From Phoebastria nigripes (lineage: Eukaryota; Chordata; Aves; Procellariiformes; Diomedeidae): 64,000 bases of DNA. Location of the stretch: assembly GCA_035582835.1 (NCBI GenBank), contig JAYKAV010001267.1:548804-612803 (forward strand). The letters are read 5' to 3'. Below the pieces are notes generated by a model. The model had not been told where the DNA came from. It was given only the letters and a program-made list of their open reading frames with translations, and did no database searches. Below are positions 50,059 through 60,668 of the stretch, in pieces. The position numbers were made by a program, and so were the translations under genes. Positions within the stretch are counted from its first letter, which is position 1; each line of letters starts with the position of its first letter.

Positions 50059-50373
50059 GGGGACAGACAAACTTTTTAGCAGGGCCTGTAGCAATAGGAC
50101 AAGGGGGAATGGTTTTAAACTAAAAGAGGGTAGATTTAGACTAGGTATAAGGAAGAAAGTTTTTACGCTGAGGGTGGTGAAACACTGGAACAGGTTGCCC
50201 AGAGAGGTGATAGATGCCCCATCCCTGGAAACATTCAAGGTCAGGTTGGACAGGGCTCTGAGCAACCTGATCTAGTTGAAGATGTCCCTGCTCATTGTAG
50301 CGGGGGTTGGACTAGATGACCTTTAAAGGTCCCTTCCAACCCAAACTATTCTATGATTCTATGGTTCTATGAT
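50059..50373 (+). mobile_element. Young CR1 LINE, 5'-truncated, plus strand
   Basis: It begins in the ORF2 C-terminus near GGGGACAGACAAACTTTTTA and continues through the stop codon at about 50275. It ends with CTATTCTATGATTCTATGGTTCTATG, the CR1 3' octamer repeated about three times. The end of ORF2 is open ([13 protein letters not shown]..., [17 protein letters not shown]). It is nearly identical to the copies at 13958 and 38265, which lie in the opposite orientation, so inverted-repeat pairing between them is possible. The GACAGACAAAC start differs slightly from the other copy and may carry a small insertion at the truncation point. No target-site duplication is evident. Confidence 0.97.
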
Positions 50374-53300
50374 CCCTATAGGGATCTACCATACGGCCAA
50401 ACCATGGTGTCCAAGCCACTGACACATGCCCTCTTCCAGTTCTAGCTCTGTCAAATTAGGCCGTTAGGTCCACCAATGTCCAGGCCTTTCCCAGTGCATC
50501 TCCCTGCCGAAGGATATGGACCAAAAACTCCCAAGAAAAATTTTGGTTTGTCCCTGGAACTGATCGATCATCACCTCTGCCAAGAGCGCAGCTGTAGGAG
50601 ACAAGTGTTGTCACACTGGGAGGACTTTATCCCCTGCCCTTGTAGTTCAACACAACATACATGAACACTAACATCACTGACTGATGCCAATAGAGCTGAA
50701 AGGACTCAGGCCAGCTATATCTGCCAAAGGCACAGAAGGTACTTAGGTATTTCTAATGATTGCAAGATAATAGAAAGATTTAAAGCCAAAGGAGAATCCT
50801 GACAACTTCAGCTGAAATCCTCAGATACGTGGCATAAGCACTGACAGAGGTATAGCCAGTCTCGCTTGCGTTCTGCACTGCTTTCCAGAGCAAGCTGCCC
50901 TGCGAAAGGAGCAGCACAATAGGGTAACTGATTTCCTTCCTTTCTCTTTCTATTCTAAAACTTTAACCGAGAAAGANGTTCTGGCTCAGAATGTGGTAAG
51001 CACTGGAGAAGGAATACGTTTTTATACCCATAAAAAGCCATTGTCTTGTTTTAAATGATATTTAAATGACCTTTTTTTCATTTCAGGCAAATAAGCACAG
51101 AAATTAGTTTCAGTGTCCAGTCAGACAACAGAACCAACTCTTAGGATTTTGGTCACCAACCACTTATTGATGGAGAAATGAGCACAAAGGGAATGCTTCC
51201 CAGAAACTGCTTACAGAATTGAACAGTGTTTGCGTGAAGGAGTCAAGAAATTTCAAAATCTCCAGTAAGGTAGTTAAAAGTAGAGGTGGTACACTTGAAA
51301 ACAGTAATGGCAAAATTTATCCAGTGATTTGCCACAAATAGTTTGCCCAGCTCTAACCAGTACTGTCTTATAAGTGAAGAGACATTTCTTTATGGGAATT
51401 ACACCACAGTTTAGCAGCTTTCACTTTATCCTGTGTCTCTCTCTCTTCCCATCTCTCAGTTTAGCTGCTATCAGGAAAAAGAAGCTGAGATGTGTTGTCA
51501 CAACAAGCCATTTAAATGAGTAGCATACAGAAAAGAGTGAGAGAAAGTGGTAATCAATAGCCCATATCAAATATAAAAGAATTAGAGCTGGTACAGCTCA
51601 GAAGAAAAACAAACAAATGACTAGAAACAGCCTCTAGTAAAAATACCCACCCTGAACTTTCCATGTCATCAGTGCAAAGACAAAGGGTCAACATACACGG
51701 GCAGAGCTGACCCAGAGCAGTTTCGATTTTATCGTGCTGCTCGGAATGTTGTTCATTTGCTACATTGCACATAATGGTCCCTTTTTGTCACCACAAGAAC
51801 AATAACAGTGACACCAAAATGCTTCTCATGCCATTCAGTGCAAGTCACTGCAGTGATTTTGTTCCGGCCTCTACTTAATCCTTCTGTCCCGATTGCAGCA
51901 ATATTTCCGTGGTTTCCGTGGTTCTTCTCCCTTGTTCCGAGTTGCACAACTGCTTTGTTTACAGCTTGTTTCTTCTCACTGGAAACAAATGACTCCAATG
52001 AGGCACTCCAGCCCTTTCGCATTCAGACAACCCCAGACAAAGCTCATAGGGGAAGGAGATGTTTGCTACCATCTGCTGGTGAACTACAGTCAGGGATCAA
52101 ACGAGCATCACAGACCTGATTTTCTGCATATATTACCTGATCTCTCCNCAAGAATCTGCTAAACCTTTTGAATCACATTCATTTAAGAGTTTGGTGCAAG
52201 GCTAAGAAAGTACTGTTATGTGGCAAGAAGTAGACAAAGGTGGGCATGTTATACTGTAAGCAAATAACCAGGGATGGAGAAAGGGATTTCAGTCCTCTAC
52301 AGACGAGCAAATCTCTGATAGCAAGACCTTTGAGGAGACATGTGGGAGCTATAGAATTCCCAGAAGTGTAACCACAGGAAGAAAAACTTGGTCTATCATC
52401 ATGGCTCAAGGTGAAAAAGGTCTAAGATTGTTACTAGAAATAATGTCATCACCTCAAAAAGTACTTGCTTCTATGGCAGTATCTCCCAAATCAGGCATCA
52501 CAATCCGAAACGTGGCTGTGGCAGTGTGCAGTGGGGTTCAGAGTTGCTGAGACAAGTAGTTGGGGTCATAGACTATAACTGGACTGTGAATATTGTGAAG
52601 AGTGAAGGGAATTTGTCAGTCTTTCTTTTGGATGCATCAAAAAGTGACAAAATCAGCTAACAAATATACAAGATGGGGTGCGTCTGCACTCATGACCAAG
52701 GGGAAAAAAGAGACATCTCACATGCTTGTGAGCCTTGAATAAAGTTCATAGAAGCTGATGTATAAATATCTGGTGTATATATTAAGGAGCTCTTTAAAAG
52801 CAAAGGGAAAAAAAGCATTTCAAATGAAGACCGAGAGCAATAGCTGTTTCTGGATGTTTTTTCAGGGAACTTACACTTGGAAGCATTTAGCAGCTCTGTA
52901 TTTAACAGTTAGAAATGAAGTGGTTGCTGTTCAAGGAGAAATGCACTGTTCTGTAAGCTGAAAACAATGTCCAAGTAAAGAACAAGCTGAAATTCCTCCC
53001 CACAGGTGCTGAGCATCATCAGCTCCATCACCTCACCAGCTTTAACAGGATCTGGGGAGCAAAGCATCTCCTTCGGCTAATGCCAGACCTTCCTGGATTC
53101 AGCCCTAGAGTAATCCATTGCAGTATGTGCCACAGTCACGCTGCTCTCCTTCTGTACTCACTTCTCTCCCAGATGCCATCACATGAGGATGACATTTGTC
53201 ATCAACACACTGTCCTGCTCACGGTCTGGTCCTTTGCTAGGGTGCACTAAATCCATAGATTTTGATTGTGAACTTTTCTGGCAGGGCCTGTTTCTGTTTG

Positions 53301-53469
53301 TACTCTATTTACCACCGTGGTTTTTGACGCTGGGGGTGTATTTAGGCACTACCACAACAAAGTAATAACAAACTGTTCAGTAGCGTGCACTTACTCTTGC
53401 TGAACAGGGCAGACTGTAGCTCTATATAAGTCTAACTGAGGTTTCTAAAACAGCAGCAGGGAAGGTCAT
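50374..53469. other. Unique non-coding DNA, no gene seen
   Basis: No gene or named repeat seen. Frames of 60-103 codons, on both strands around 51.6-52.2 kb, carry no domain. Undetermined bases lie near 50977 and 52148. Confidence 0.6.
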
Positions 53470-54500
53470 TCTGAGCCAGAAAGTTGCGAGCTGCCGGCCG
53501 CATCCCACACCTCCCCTTCTGCCTCCCCTCCGGCCCTTCACAAGCAGAAGCACTGTATTCAACCTGCCACAGAAAGAAAACGAACACTAAGCTCCCGATT
53601 TTTCTGGTTTCCTTATCACAGATATTGCTCCCTTCGCAGGATTCAAACATTGTTCCCACATCCTTAGGGAGGAGTTTACATCATTATTTCTTAACAGCCT
53701 TTCAGACGACAGGTCCCTGCCCCAACGGCTGTAACTGCCAGGGAGAGCGAGCCATTGTGCAGCTTTCAAAAGTTGGCAACAACGTGCTTGGGTTGGTCTC
53801 CAACTGCCTGCAAAGCTGCCTTCAGCCCATTTATCTATCCGTGTCAGGGAGATAAAGCGCAGCATCAATTGGCAAGAAAGCCCAGAGTTAGGCTGATCCC
53901 CATCAAGTGAATTTCCTGGCCTGGAATAGAAAGCCACAAAACAGCAGTTTTTGCTGCTTCTCCCCCATACAGTTCAGACAGGATTCAACAAAACCAAACC
54001 ATCAACAGTAAGAGAAAATCAATAGGATTCAAGTGTAGCTAATCCTCAACGAGCAAATACGTTCTGTAACTAAATCTGCTTGTACCCTGAGAATTTGAAT
54101 TGCATTCATCTAAGCAGCGTGTCATCTATTCACGGGTTAGGAAATGAGTGGTAGGAGTTTGTTGGTATATCAATAGCTGCGTAATCTTGTTATCTGCTCT
54201 TAAAGCCAGCTATATGACACAAAGAGGTGCAATGTGAGACTCCCCGAATGTTAGCAGCAACTGATTGAAAATGCAAGAGTAATTCACATGAGCAAAACGT
54301 GAAAAGGCCTTTGAAGACAGACTCTCGCCAAGCTGATACTGGTCGCAGTCTGATTTGTGTAACCCATGCATATCTTAGAGTACTCAGCCGACCAGCTTCA
54401 TGCCTGTCGACAGATCGAGAAGTACCAGCAGCCTGTTCTCTAAGGAGCAGGCAAACGAGCGGAGGCAGACTGACACAAAGAGGTGAGAAAGGGCAGCCCA
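53470..54500. promoter_or_regulatory. CpG-enriched stretch, possible regulatory element or non-coding exon
   Basis: About eleven CpGs lie between 53485 and 53860 (GAGCTGCCGGCCGCATCC at the left end, later CAACGGC, GAGCGAGCC, CCGTGTC, AAGCGCAGC). About ten more lie between 54240 and 54470 (CAGCCGACC, TGTCGACAGATCGAGAAG, AACGAGCGGAGG). CpGs are rare elsewhere, so this stretch may be hypomethylated or under constraint. A TTTATCTATC and a GAGATAAAG site (GATA-type) flank the CpG at 53840-53856. A good plus-strand splice donor, AAAGAG|GTGAGA, sits at 54482/54483. No TATA box or clear start region is recognisable. This is an inference from base composition only; a decayed GC-rich repeat is the main alternative. 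Confidence 0.3.
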
Positions 54501-55189
54501 GTCCCCTCCTCCAGCCTTTATGATAAAGATGCTTATGGTTTATAATAAAGATGCTTTTTGCTTTGGTTTTCAAACATCGGTGCCTATGTGAAGAGACATG
54601 TTCAACTCTGAGCCCTTCACACTTGTCAACAGCCTTTTCAGCTGTCACTTCCCCCTAGTTGTCCTGTATCCATACCCTCCCCCACTTCTAATTAAACTAG
54701 TTTTTACAAAACAGTGTTTTGACAAAAGCAGTGGGGTTTATGCCCTACAGAGTGTGAAATGTCTGGAACAGGAATCCTGTCTTTCTTCCACTAAAATATC
54801 ATATAAGTGAATATTTTACATATAATTAGAGTAGGCTTTGGCCGGAATATTTTTCAGCAATACTTCTAATGAGAAATTAATTTCTAACAGAAATGAAAAC
54901 TGCATAGAATAGGGCAGAACGATAACAATTTGGGACAGAACTTGCACTGTTCCTCCTGGCCCCAGGACATCTGCTACAGAGCTGCCACATTCTCCTGGCC
55001 CCACCATACTGCACAAGACTCATCTGCTGGTCATGCCATGGGTATGTGGAAAAGCAGAACATCCCAGCATTATCTGCAGGCTGGGCCACCTACTCTTGAA
55101 AGATAAAGACTTAGCAGTCTGGAAGTAGATGTCTCTGTCCTCCCTCCTCCAGCAGTGATGTGACCTCTTTCAGCTTCAAAGGATTTAAA
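54501..55189. other. Unique non-coding DNA with a small duplication
   Basis: TTTATGATAAAGATGCTTA and TTTATAATAAAGATGCTTT are adjacent near-copies at 54517-54560. Nothing else is recognised. Confidence 0.6.
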
Positions 55190-55385
55190 TTAACTTGCAG
55201 TACCAGTGCTGTTCTAGCTGATATAAGGACATAAGCAAGGGAAGGTTGTAGGGAAACAGTATCTTTCATTAGCCCCCTACTGTCAAAATGGAAGGCTTGT
55301 GTGCCTGAAACCTTGGCGAATTTTTCCAACTGTAAGAGCTGGTCAATAAAAAAATATTACCTCCCTCCACAAAGCTTTCCTTAAA
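55190..55385. repeat. Ancient fold-back interspersed repeat
   Basis: The left half carries GCAGTACCAGTGCTGTTCTAG then GTATCTTTCATTAGCCCCC. The right half carries CTTGTGTGCCTGAAACCTTG then GAGCTGGTCAATAAAAAAATATTACCTCCC. These correspond to opposite strands of a common sauropsid repeat that includes GTAATATCTTTTATTGGACCAACT and its complement. The element is therefore an imperfect inverted repeat with arms of about 40 bases at 55243-55283 and 55323-55370. It could be a non-autonomous transposon with long terminal inverted repeats, or two head-to-head copies. I do not have a secure family name. Confidence 0.5.
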
Positions 55386-56189
55386 TTAACTTAGCATTAC
55401 TTATGTAAGCTCTACTCCAAAGCCATCTCTTCTGCTGGCTTGGCATCCCATATTGTTTTTCCATATAACTGTGCCCACTTTCTCACATGTTTTTTACATA
55501 GTTCATCAATAAACGTACTACATTTCAGAAAGTTCTACTGCACCATAGTTTCTTTTAGCTTTTACTTTTAAGCATTTGCTCATGTTTGCACATTGCACAT
55601 ATCAAATAATTTAAATTATGCAAATAATAGAAGAGCTGGAGAACTGGAAAAGTGTGCCAGGATGCACTTTTCAGTACTTGCCAGTTTGTTCCAGAGGGAT
55701 TTACTACAATGCACTTATGTCTAACAGCCCTCATCAACGTAATACATCAGCACTGAAATGCAGCACCCAGCTGGGTTATATTAGCATCCACGTTTCCTGT
55801 ACCAAGAGCTCAGGAGCCAGGATCAGGNAGGAACACTGCAGCATGGTAAGATCCAGTATCCATTTCCATTTCAACCCCTCTTCTAAGTGCCTTACAGCCT
55901 AAAGGCAGAGTCCTTACAACTCTGATATGAAGGCAGAAAAAACTTTAACACACCATTAGCAAGCATAGGTAAGGCCATTTTATGTTGTGTTGAAATGATC
56001 TTTTCATTACCATTTAGTGAATACGCATGTTTGGGAAGGTAAGTTTTCCTAATAAATAGGGAAACTGAAGCAATATCACCCTAAACTCTCCCACAGAGAG
56101 AGGGTGTCCAGTAAAATTCATTTCATGTGAATTTTACTCCAAACTCACTTTGCCCCAGTAGATGTTTTTTTATTTAGCATATGATGCTA

Positions 56190-56345
56190 CAAATAGCACA
56201 GATCTGGGCTGGGGCCACACTGTACCAGGCCCTTTAAAGACCTTCTAATAACAGCTTCTGGGCAGTGTCTACTTCACAAGTCAAGAGAAAAGACAGGTCC
56301 AAGATTGAGAAAATGATACAGCAAAGATATATGACAACTCCTTAT
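56190..56345 (-). repeat. LINE2/MIR-type relic, reverse orientation
   Basis: GGGGCCACACTGTACCAGG, then CAGTGTCTACTTCACAAG and GAAAAGACAGGTCC follow the reversed LINE2/MIR tail: GGCCCCACTGTGCCAGGCGCTGTA, the GACAGTCCCTGCCCC section, and the trailing GAC/AGA-rich part. The match is diverged and interrupted. About 140 bases upstream, GGGAAACTGAAGCAATATCA near 56060 resembles the MIR core (GGGAAACTGAGGCACAGAG), so the two could be parts of one old element. Confidence 0.5.
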
Positions 56346-57262
56346 GCAGCATAATGAATCATGCACAGCAGAAGCAAGAGCAGTTACCCTGCTCTACCAC
56401 TGTATCTAGTTATTCATAATTGTCTCACATATGAAAGGCATAATAAGAGATAGAGGTGAGGTTCCTACAGTAACTGCTCTGTAAGTAATAGACTCTAAAA
56501 TGAAGTTTTTAAAGCAACACTTCAGAACATAGTGGCTGTCTTCTCAAACTGCACTATAGTGAAAGCACACACTCACTGTTAGAGAAGGGAAAGGCAGTGA
56601 ACCTAGTCCCATCTCATCCTGGCAATGCTGGTCTCTTCAAGATGAGATGGGAACATTTGTCTCAAGGAAATGAAGATCTGAACTGAATCTCTGAATGGGA
56701 GAATGAGCTGATGTGCAAAGCATCTCTGACTTCTGCCAAATTTTATCACAACCCCATGCCAGGTAAATTATGCATCTAGGGGTTTTTTTGCTTCAAGTCC
56801 TTTATCATAGGGATACAAATTTTTGTAATTTATCTTACCTTGGTACAGTTCACAAATCCTTGCAATCCCTAAATTATCTAGGAAGTTCGAAAGCTTTCCC
56901 CAAATAGTGTCCCTTCCTTATACACATAAGTAGGTTGTGTTTATATACCTCTCTGGATTTGCTGTTAATATAAATCCAGTGGCATTTCCAGACCAGAATG
57001 AGGAAAGTGACTATGCATTTGGCTATTTTTAAATGTCAAATGATAAAAGCTTTAAAAGGCAAAGAATAAGGTGTTCTCTAGAACCAGATCCATTTAGTCT
57101 AACTCCGAGTTGTGCATATGCCACTTTGCAGTGCAGCTCCCTTAAAATGTTGTTACTCCCCTTAAAATTTTGTAAACACGGCCTATGGTTGGGAAAACAG
57201 TTTAGATGATACTCATTTTCCTGTGCCATCAACCTTTTTACATGATGCATATCTGAGCTTAC
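56346..57262. other. Unique non-coding DNA, no gene seen
   Basis: No recognisable repeat or gene. On the minus strand this would be the intron following the candidate exon at 57263-57433. Confidence 0.55.
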
Positions 57263-57433
57263 CTTCCACGTGACGGAGGGGCAGGCTGCCAAGGTGAAGG
57301 TAACTTTCTCTGTCACTACATTGAAGGTGACACGAAACATGGTTTGTATTCCAGTGGCCTCAGACCCAGAGTAGAAATCTTCAGTGACGGTCACACTGCT
57401 CACTTGTGTACATGTTGCCGGGCTCCTGTCACG
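57263..57433 (-). CDS. Candidate internal coding exon, product unknown
   Basis: On the minus strand, 57 codons run from a CACAG acceptor-like site (exon start 57433) to a strong splice donor, GGAAG|GTAAGC, at 57263/57262. The reading phase is 0 at both ends. The peptide has a protein-like beta-sandwich look: CTQVSSVTVTEDFY, then TMFRVTFNVVTEKVTFTLA, then ACPSVTWK at the exon end. It has alternating hydrophobic residues and two cysteines, as in an extracellular immunoglobulin- or fibronectin-like fold. I do not recognise the family. Against it, the acceptor has a poor pyrimidine tract, the frame is closed by a TAA at 57464-57466, and the open stretch is short. It could be a real exon of a neighbouring gene, a pseudo-exon or chance. 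Confidence 0.3.
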
Positions 57434-57466
57434 CTGTGCTATAAATTCGGCAAACCCATAACGTTA

Positions 57467-60259
57467 TGATCGAAGCTGAAGCCTGAAACAGCTGTAAGGG
57501 TCCAGGTTTTCCCAGCAGCCTTGCTCCTGTGTGTCAGAACTAATCAGATTAGCTGGTCTTACTTGTCTGAGTTGGGACTAACAGGTTAGCAGAACAGTTT
57601 GGGTGGGGGGAGGGAGCAGTAAATAAATCAAATTAGGGCATTTACTAAGCAGCTGAGATTTCCTTCCTGCTCGCCTTTGTCTCTTTACAGGACTCACACA
57701 GAGCCAGGACAATGCACCACAAAAACGTGGCTTTGTTTTAGAGCAGCTCTTTGTATAGGAGAATTTCTCTAGCTTTGCCTTGATTTGATTCGTTTTTGGT
57801 TGCTAGTGATCACCAAGAGGAAAGCTTTCCCAGAGTGGCCTGGATATCGTGCAGCTAAACAAGTCTCAGACAGAAAAGGCGTGTATTGTGCTTTTTTCAT
57901 CCCACACTACCCGCCAAGGCAACACACTAGCTGTGCCAAGAGATCAGTCACCTGATCCGCTCTGCCCAGTACTAGATAACAAGATTCACAGATGGCCAAA
58001 TCTGGAGACTAGGGCAAAAGGGTCAGTGGGACAGGACAGGACAAGACAGGACAGGACAGGACAGGAAAGGTACCACTTCATGGTCCTCAGTCTGCTTCAG
58101 AGTACTTTTTCCATCTCTGTTACTGAGTGAGGCAGATTTACCCTCATGGGAAGGAAAATTCAAAAGAAGAAAGAAAACAGGGAAATTGAATAGTATAATA
58201 GCCACCATTAACAGTGATGCATGGACTGTGCTACGTGATGTGGGAGATGCTGCATGTGGGAGACACTTCCCTCATGAACGTAGCAGAGGCAGTCAGCTCT
58301 GATTGATGTCATCATGTAATAGTACCAGCATGCAAAGAACAGACTTAGTTTGGGTAACTTGCGTCTCATCTATATTTATCTTTCCAAAAATAGGTCTCCA
58401 GTTCCTTAGTCACCTAATTTCTCCCCTGCCAATGGAGAAAGATAGGTGGGATCAACTGCCCTCTGAAACTGCCTCTTTCTCACCCCTGGCTAAAGAGAGG
58501 AAGCCTATGTATTGACATTTCAGAAAGCTGATGTGATTTGAGATTAATACCTCCCTTGAAAACTTCTATTGAGTGTTAAGACTGAGTTGAAAGATGCATT
58601 GACTTTCTCCTACTTGCTCTGTGGGTCTGGTCTGTGACTCTAGACAGATGTTTGCTACCAAATGAGGAAGCCGTCAAAATGTCCTGAGTATGTTTCATTC
58701 TATTAATCAGTAACTGTACCATGAGTAACACATTCACAATGTGGGAAAGAGGCCAGANTGAAAACCCTTTATTCTTGCTAATGAATACCTACTCATACAA
58801 AAGTTGCACTGACATTAGACAGATTAGACATGCAACAACTCACCAAGTGGAGTAGTACATTGACAATCTGACTCTGTAAGAATTCATTTATTCTAATAAT
58901 CTAATTCGTGTGGCCCAGAAGAAGCCATGCACCATGCAAAAGCTAAGGAATGCCCAAAACCTTTTGATGGCACCATATGGCTGGATTCCTGTACCTTAGT
59001 GCCTGCACTGGCAGAACTGAAGCCCACAGTGTTTAAAGGGCACAAAAGTCCCATCACAAAACCATTATTTGAAATCCTAACAAAGCAACCTAATAGCTCA
59101 ACTCCCAGCACCAGGAACCCTCCCAAGAAGGTCAACAAACCAAGCAGCCAGTGTCCAATTACCTTCAACCCGAATAAGATGAAAAAGGAGAATTTTGTAG
59201 GAAGCCCACTCTGAACACAGCCATACAGATCTAATGCACACCTTTAAAGGACAGAATGATATGTGCTGTCATGTAGGCCAGGACTGACTGGACAGACAGA
59301 AATCATCTGTTTGCTGGGATTAGGTTGTAAGTGGGCTTTGTTATTTTCATAAAGAGAAAATAAGATTCAGCTCCCTGTAAATAATATATTGATAGTAACA
59401 TACTTGTGTATTTCTGAAGAGACTTGTGCACAGTGAAGGGTGTTTCCTTTCTCTCCACAACTGACTTCCTATAGTCTGCTTTCATTTACTTGGCTATTTA
59501 GATTCTTTTAGGACTATTCAAGCACCAATCGATGAAGTGGAGGCAAAATAATGTGAAGTATCTTCTTGCTTTACTTTTATAAAGGCTACAGTTTTTTCTT
59601 TTCTTTGAAGTGCAGGTTTACTGAGAATCTGAAGTAGAAAGTTTCCTTTGTGAGAAAAGATGTTTTTCCAAGATGGTTTCCCTGTAAACTGTCTTCCAAG
59701 TGCCAACAATGCTGCTGTTCCTATAAGATGTAGTTGTCACAGAAAGGCAGGCTCAGGTTGAGACAGGTCCTCTGGTAGTTTGTGCCACACTGATAGACAG
59801 AGCTCTGGGGATGAAAATCTGTAGCATGAAGACAAGTGAATTTTAAGCTAATATGGTCTTAGTGCCCCCTGTGATGCTGAGGACAGAGATTGGGGGTTGT
59901 TTCTATTTTTAATCAAAGCAACAGTCTCATAACTCCAGAAAATCACAGTAATCGGGGCTCAAGGTCATTACAGGTGTAACATTGTAACTAATTACCACTT
60001 CCCAAGAAAAAGAGCACAGGGCATGTTAAACTGTTTTTGGAAAAAGAAATCTCTGTGAGATACTGCTACAAAGAAAAAGCAAAAGTATTTACTTTTATAT
60101 AATATTATGCACAAATTACTTCTGGGAGTAGTCTCACTGCATAAATAAGCAGAATTTGAGTCATAATAAAATAACAAACATATTTTATTCTGGAACTGCT
60201 AAATTTAGAAAGTGTCTTTGGCAGGTAACTCATTGCCTATAGCANCTGTTCTTTGTAAT
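57467..60259. other. Unique non-coding DNA, no gene seen
   Basis: A G-rich word, GGGTGGGGGGAGGG, lies near 57600. An ACAGG microsatellite lies at 58031-58070. A 91-95 codon stretch is open on both strands around 58893-59214 without a recognisable domain. Otherwise nothing is recognised; an undetermined base lies near 58758. Confidence 0.55.
58031..58070. repeat. (ACAGG)n microsatellite, eight units
   Basis: Eight pentanucleotide units, six of them perfect ACAGG; one reads ACAAG and the last AAAGG. Such tracts usually differ in length between individuals. Confidence 0.92.
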
Positions 60260-60412
60260 CATTTTCCAACTGTCTTATCTTGGGTCTCAATCATACAGAT
60301 TAAATTCGAGACAGGGACCACCTTCGGTTTCCATCTTTGCACAGCAAAGCATCTAGCACAAGATCCTCACCTCTGACAAGGGCTGCTGGACATTGTCACG
60401 GTAAGAAAAATA
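60260..60412 (+). repeat. LINE2/MIR-type 3' tail relic (first of two)
   Basis: Plus strand: CATACAGATTAAATTCGAGA, then CAGGGACCACCTTCGG, then TTTGCACAGCAAAGCATCTAG with CACAAGATCCTCACC. The last part ends in CATTGTCACGGTAAGAAAAATAAG. The order matches the archosaur LINE2-type tail: GATTGTAAACTCTTG.GGCAGGGACC, TTTGTACAGCGCCTAGCACAATGGGGTCC, then a final CTACCGTAATACAAATAA. Moderately diverged. One n lies at 60245, just outside the left end. Confidence 0.75.
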
Positions 60413-60459
60413 AGAAAAGACCCCAACATATGAAACCTCCAAACTAGATGTTCAGCCAA

Positions 60460-60668
60460 CACTATATACCTTTTCCTGCTCTCCACATTATCCTTCAGCT
60501 TCTCCCTGCTCCTTTGTCTTCTCCTACTTTGTGATTTATACCTACTTTTCATGTCTTGTTACCATTTGCACTGTAAGCTCCTCAGGGCAACATTTGATTT
60601 TTTCTATGTACAGACCCAAGCTTATGCCTGAGTACTAGCAGAGTCTCTTGAGTGCAAATGCATTATAA
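60460..60668 (+). repeat. LINE2/MIR-type 3' tail relic (second of two)
   Basis: Plus strand: TTTGCACTGTAAGCTCCTCAG, then GGCAACATTTGATTTTTTC, TATGTACAGACCCAAGC and a terminal TGCAAATGCATTATAAATTAAG, the same plan as the preceding tail. The pyrimidine-rich 60460-60545 section before it fits the region just upstream of a LINE2 tail. It lies in the same orientation within about 50-150 bases of the first copy. Confidence 0.65.

Noticed and set aside
58893..59214. Leu/Gly-rich minus frame and Pro/Lys-rich plus frame over the same bases
   Set aside because: Both strands are open over the same short stretch, with no recognised domain and no splice sites at sensible positions. Most likely chance.
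110..60245. Single n characters at about twenty places
   Set aside because: They are isolated undetermined bases with no shared context, best explained by draft assembly quality, not biology.
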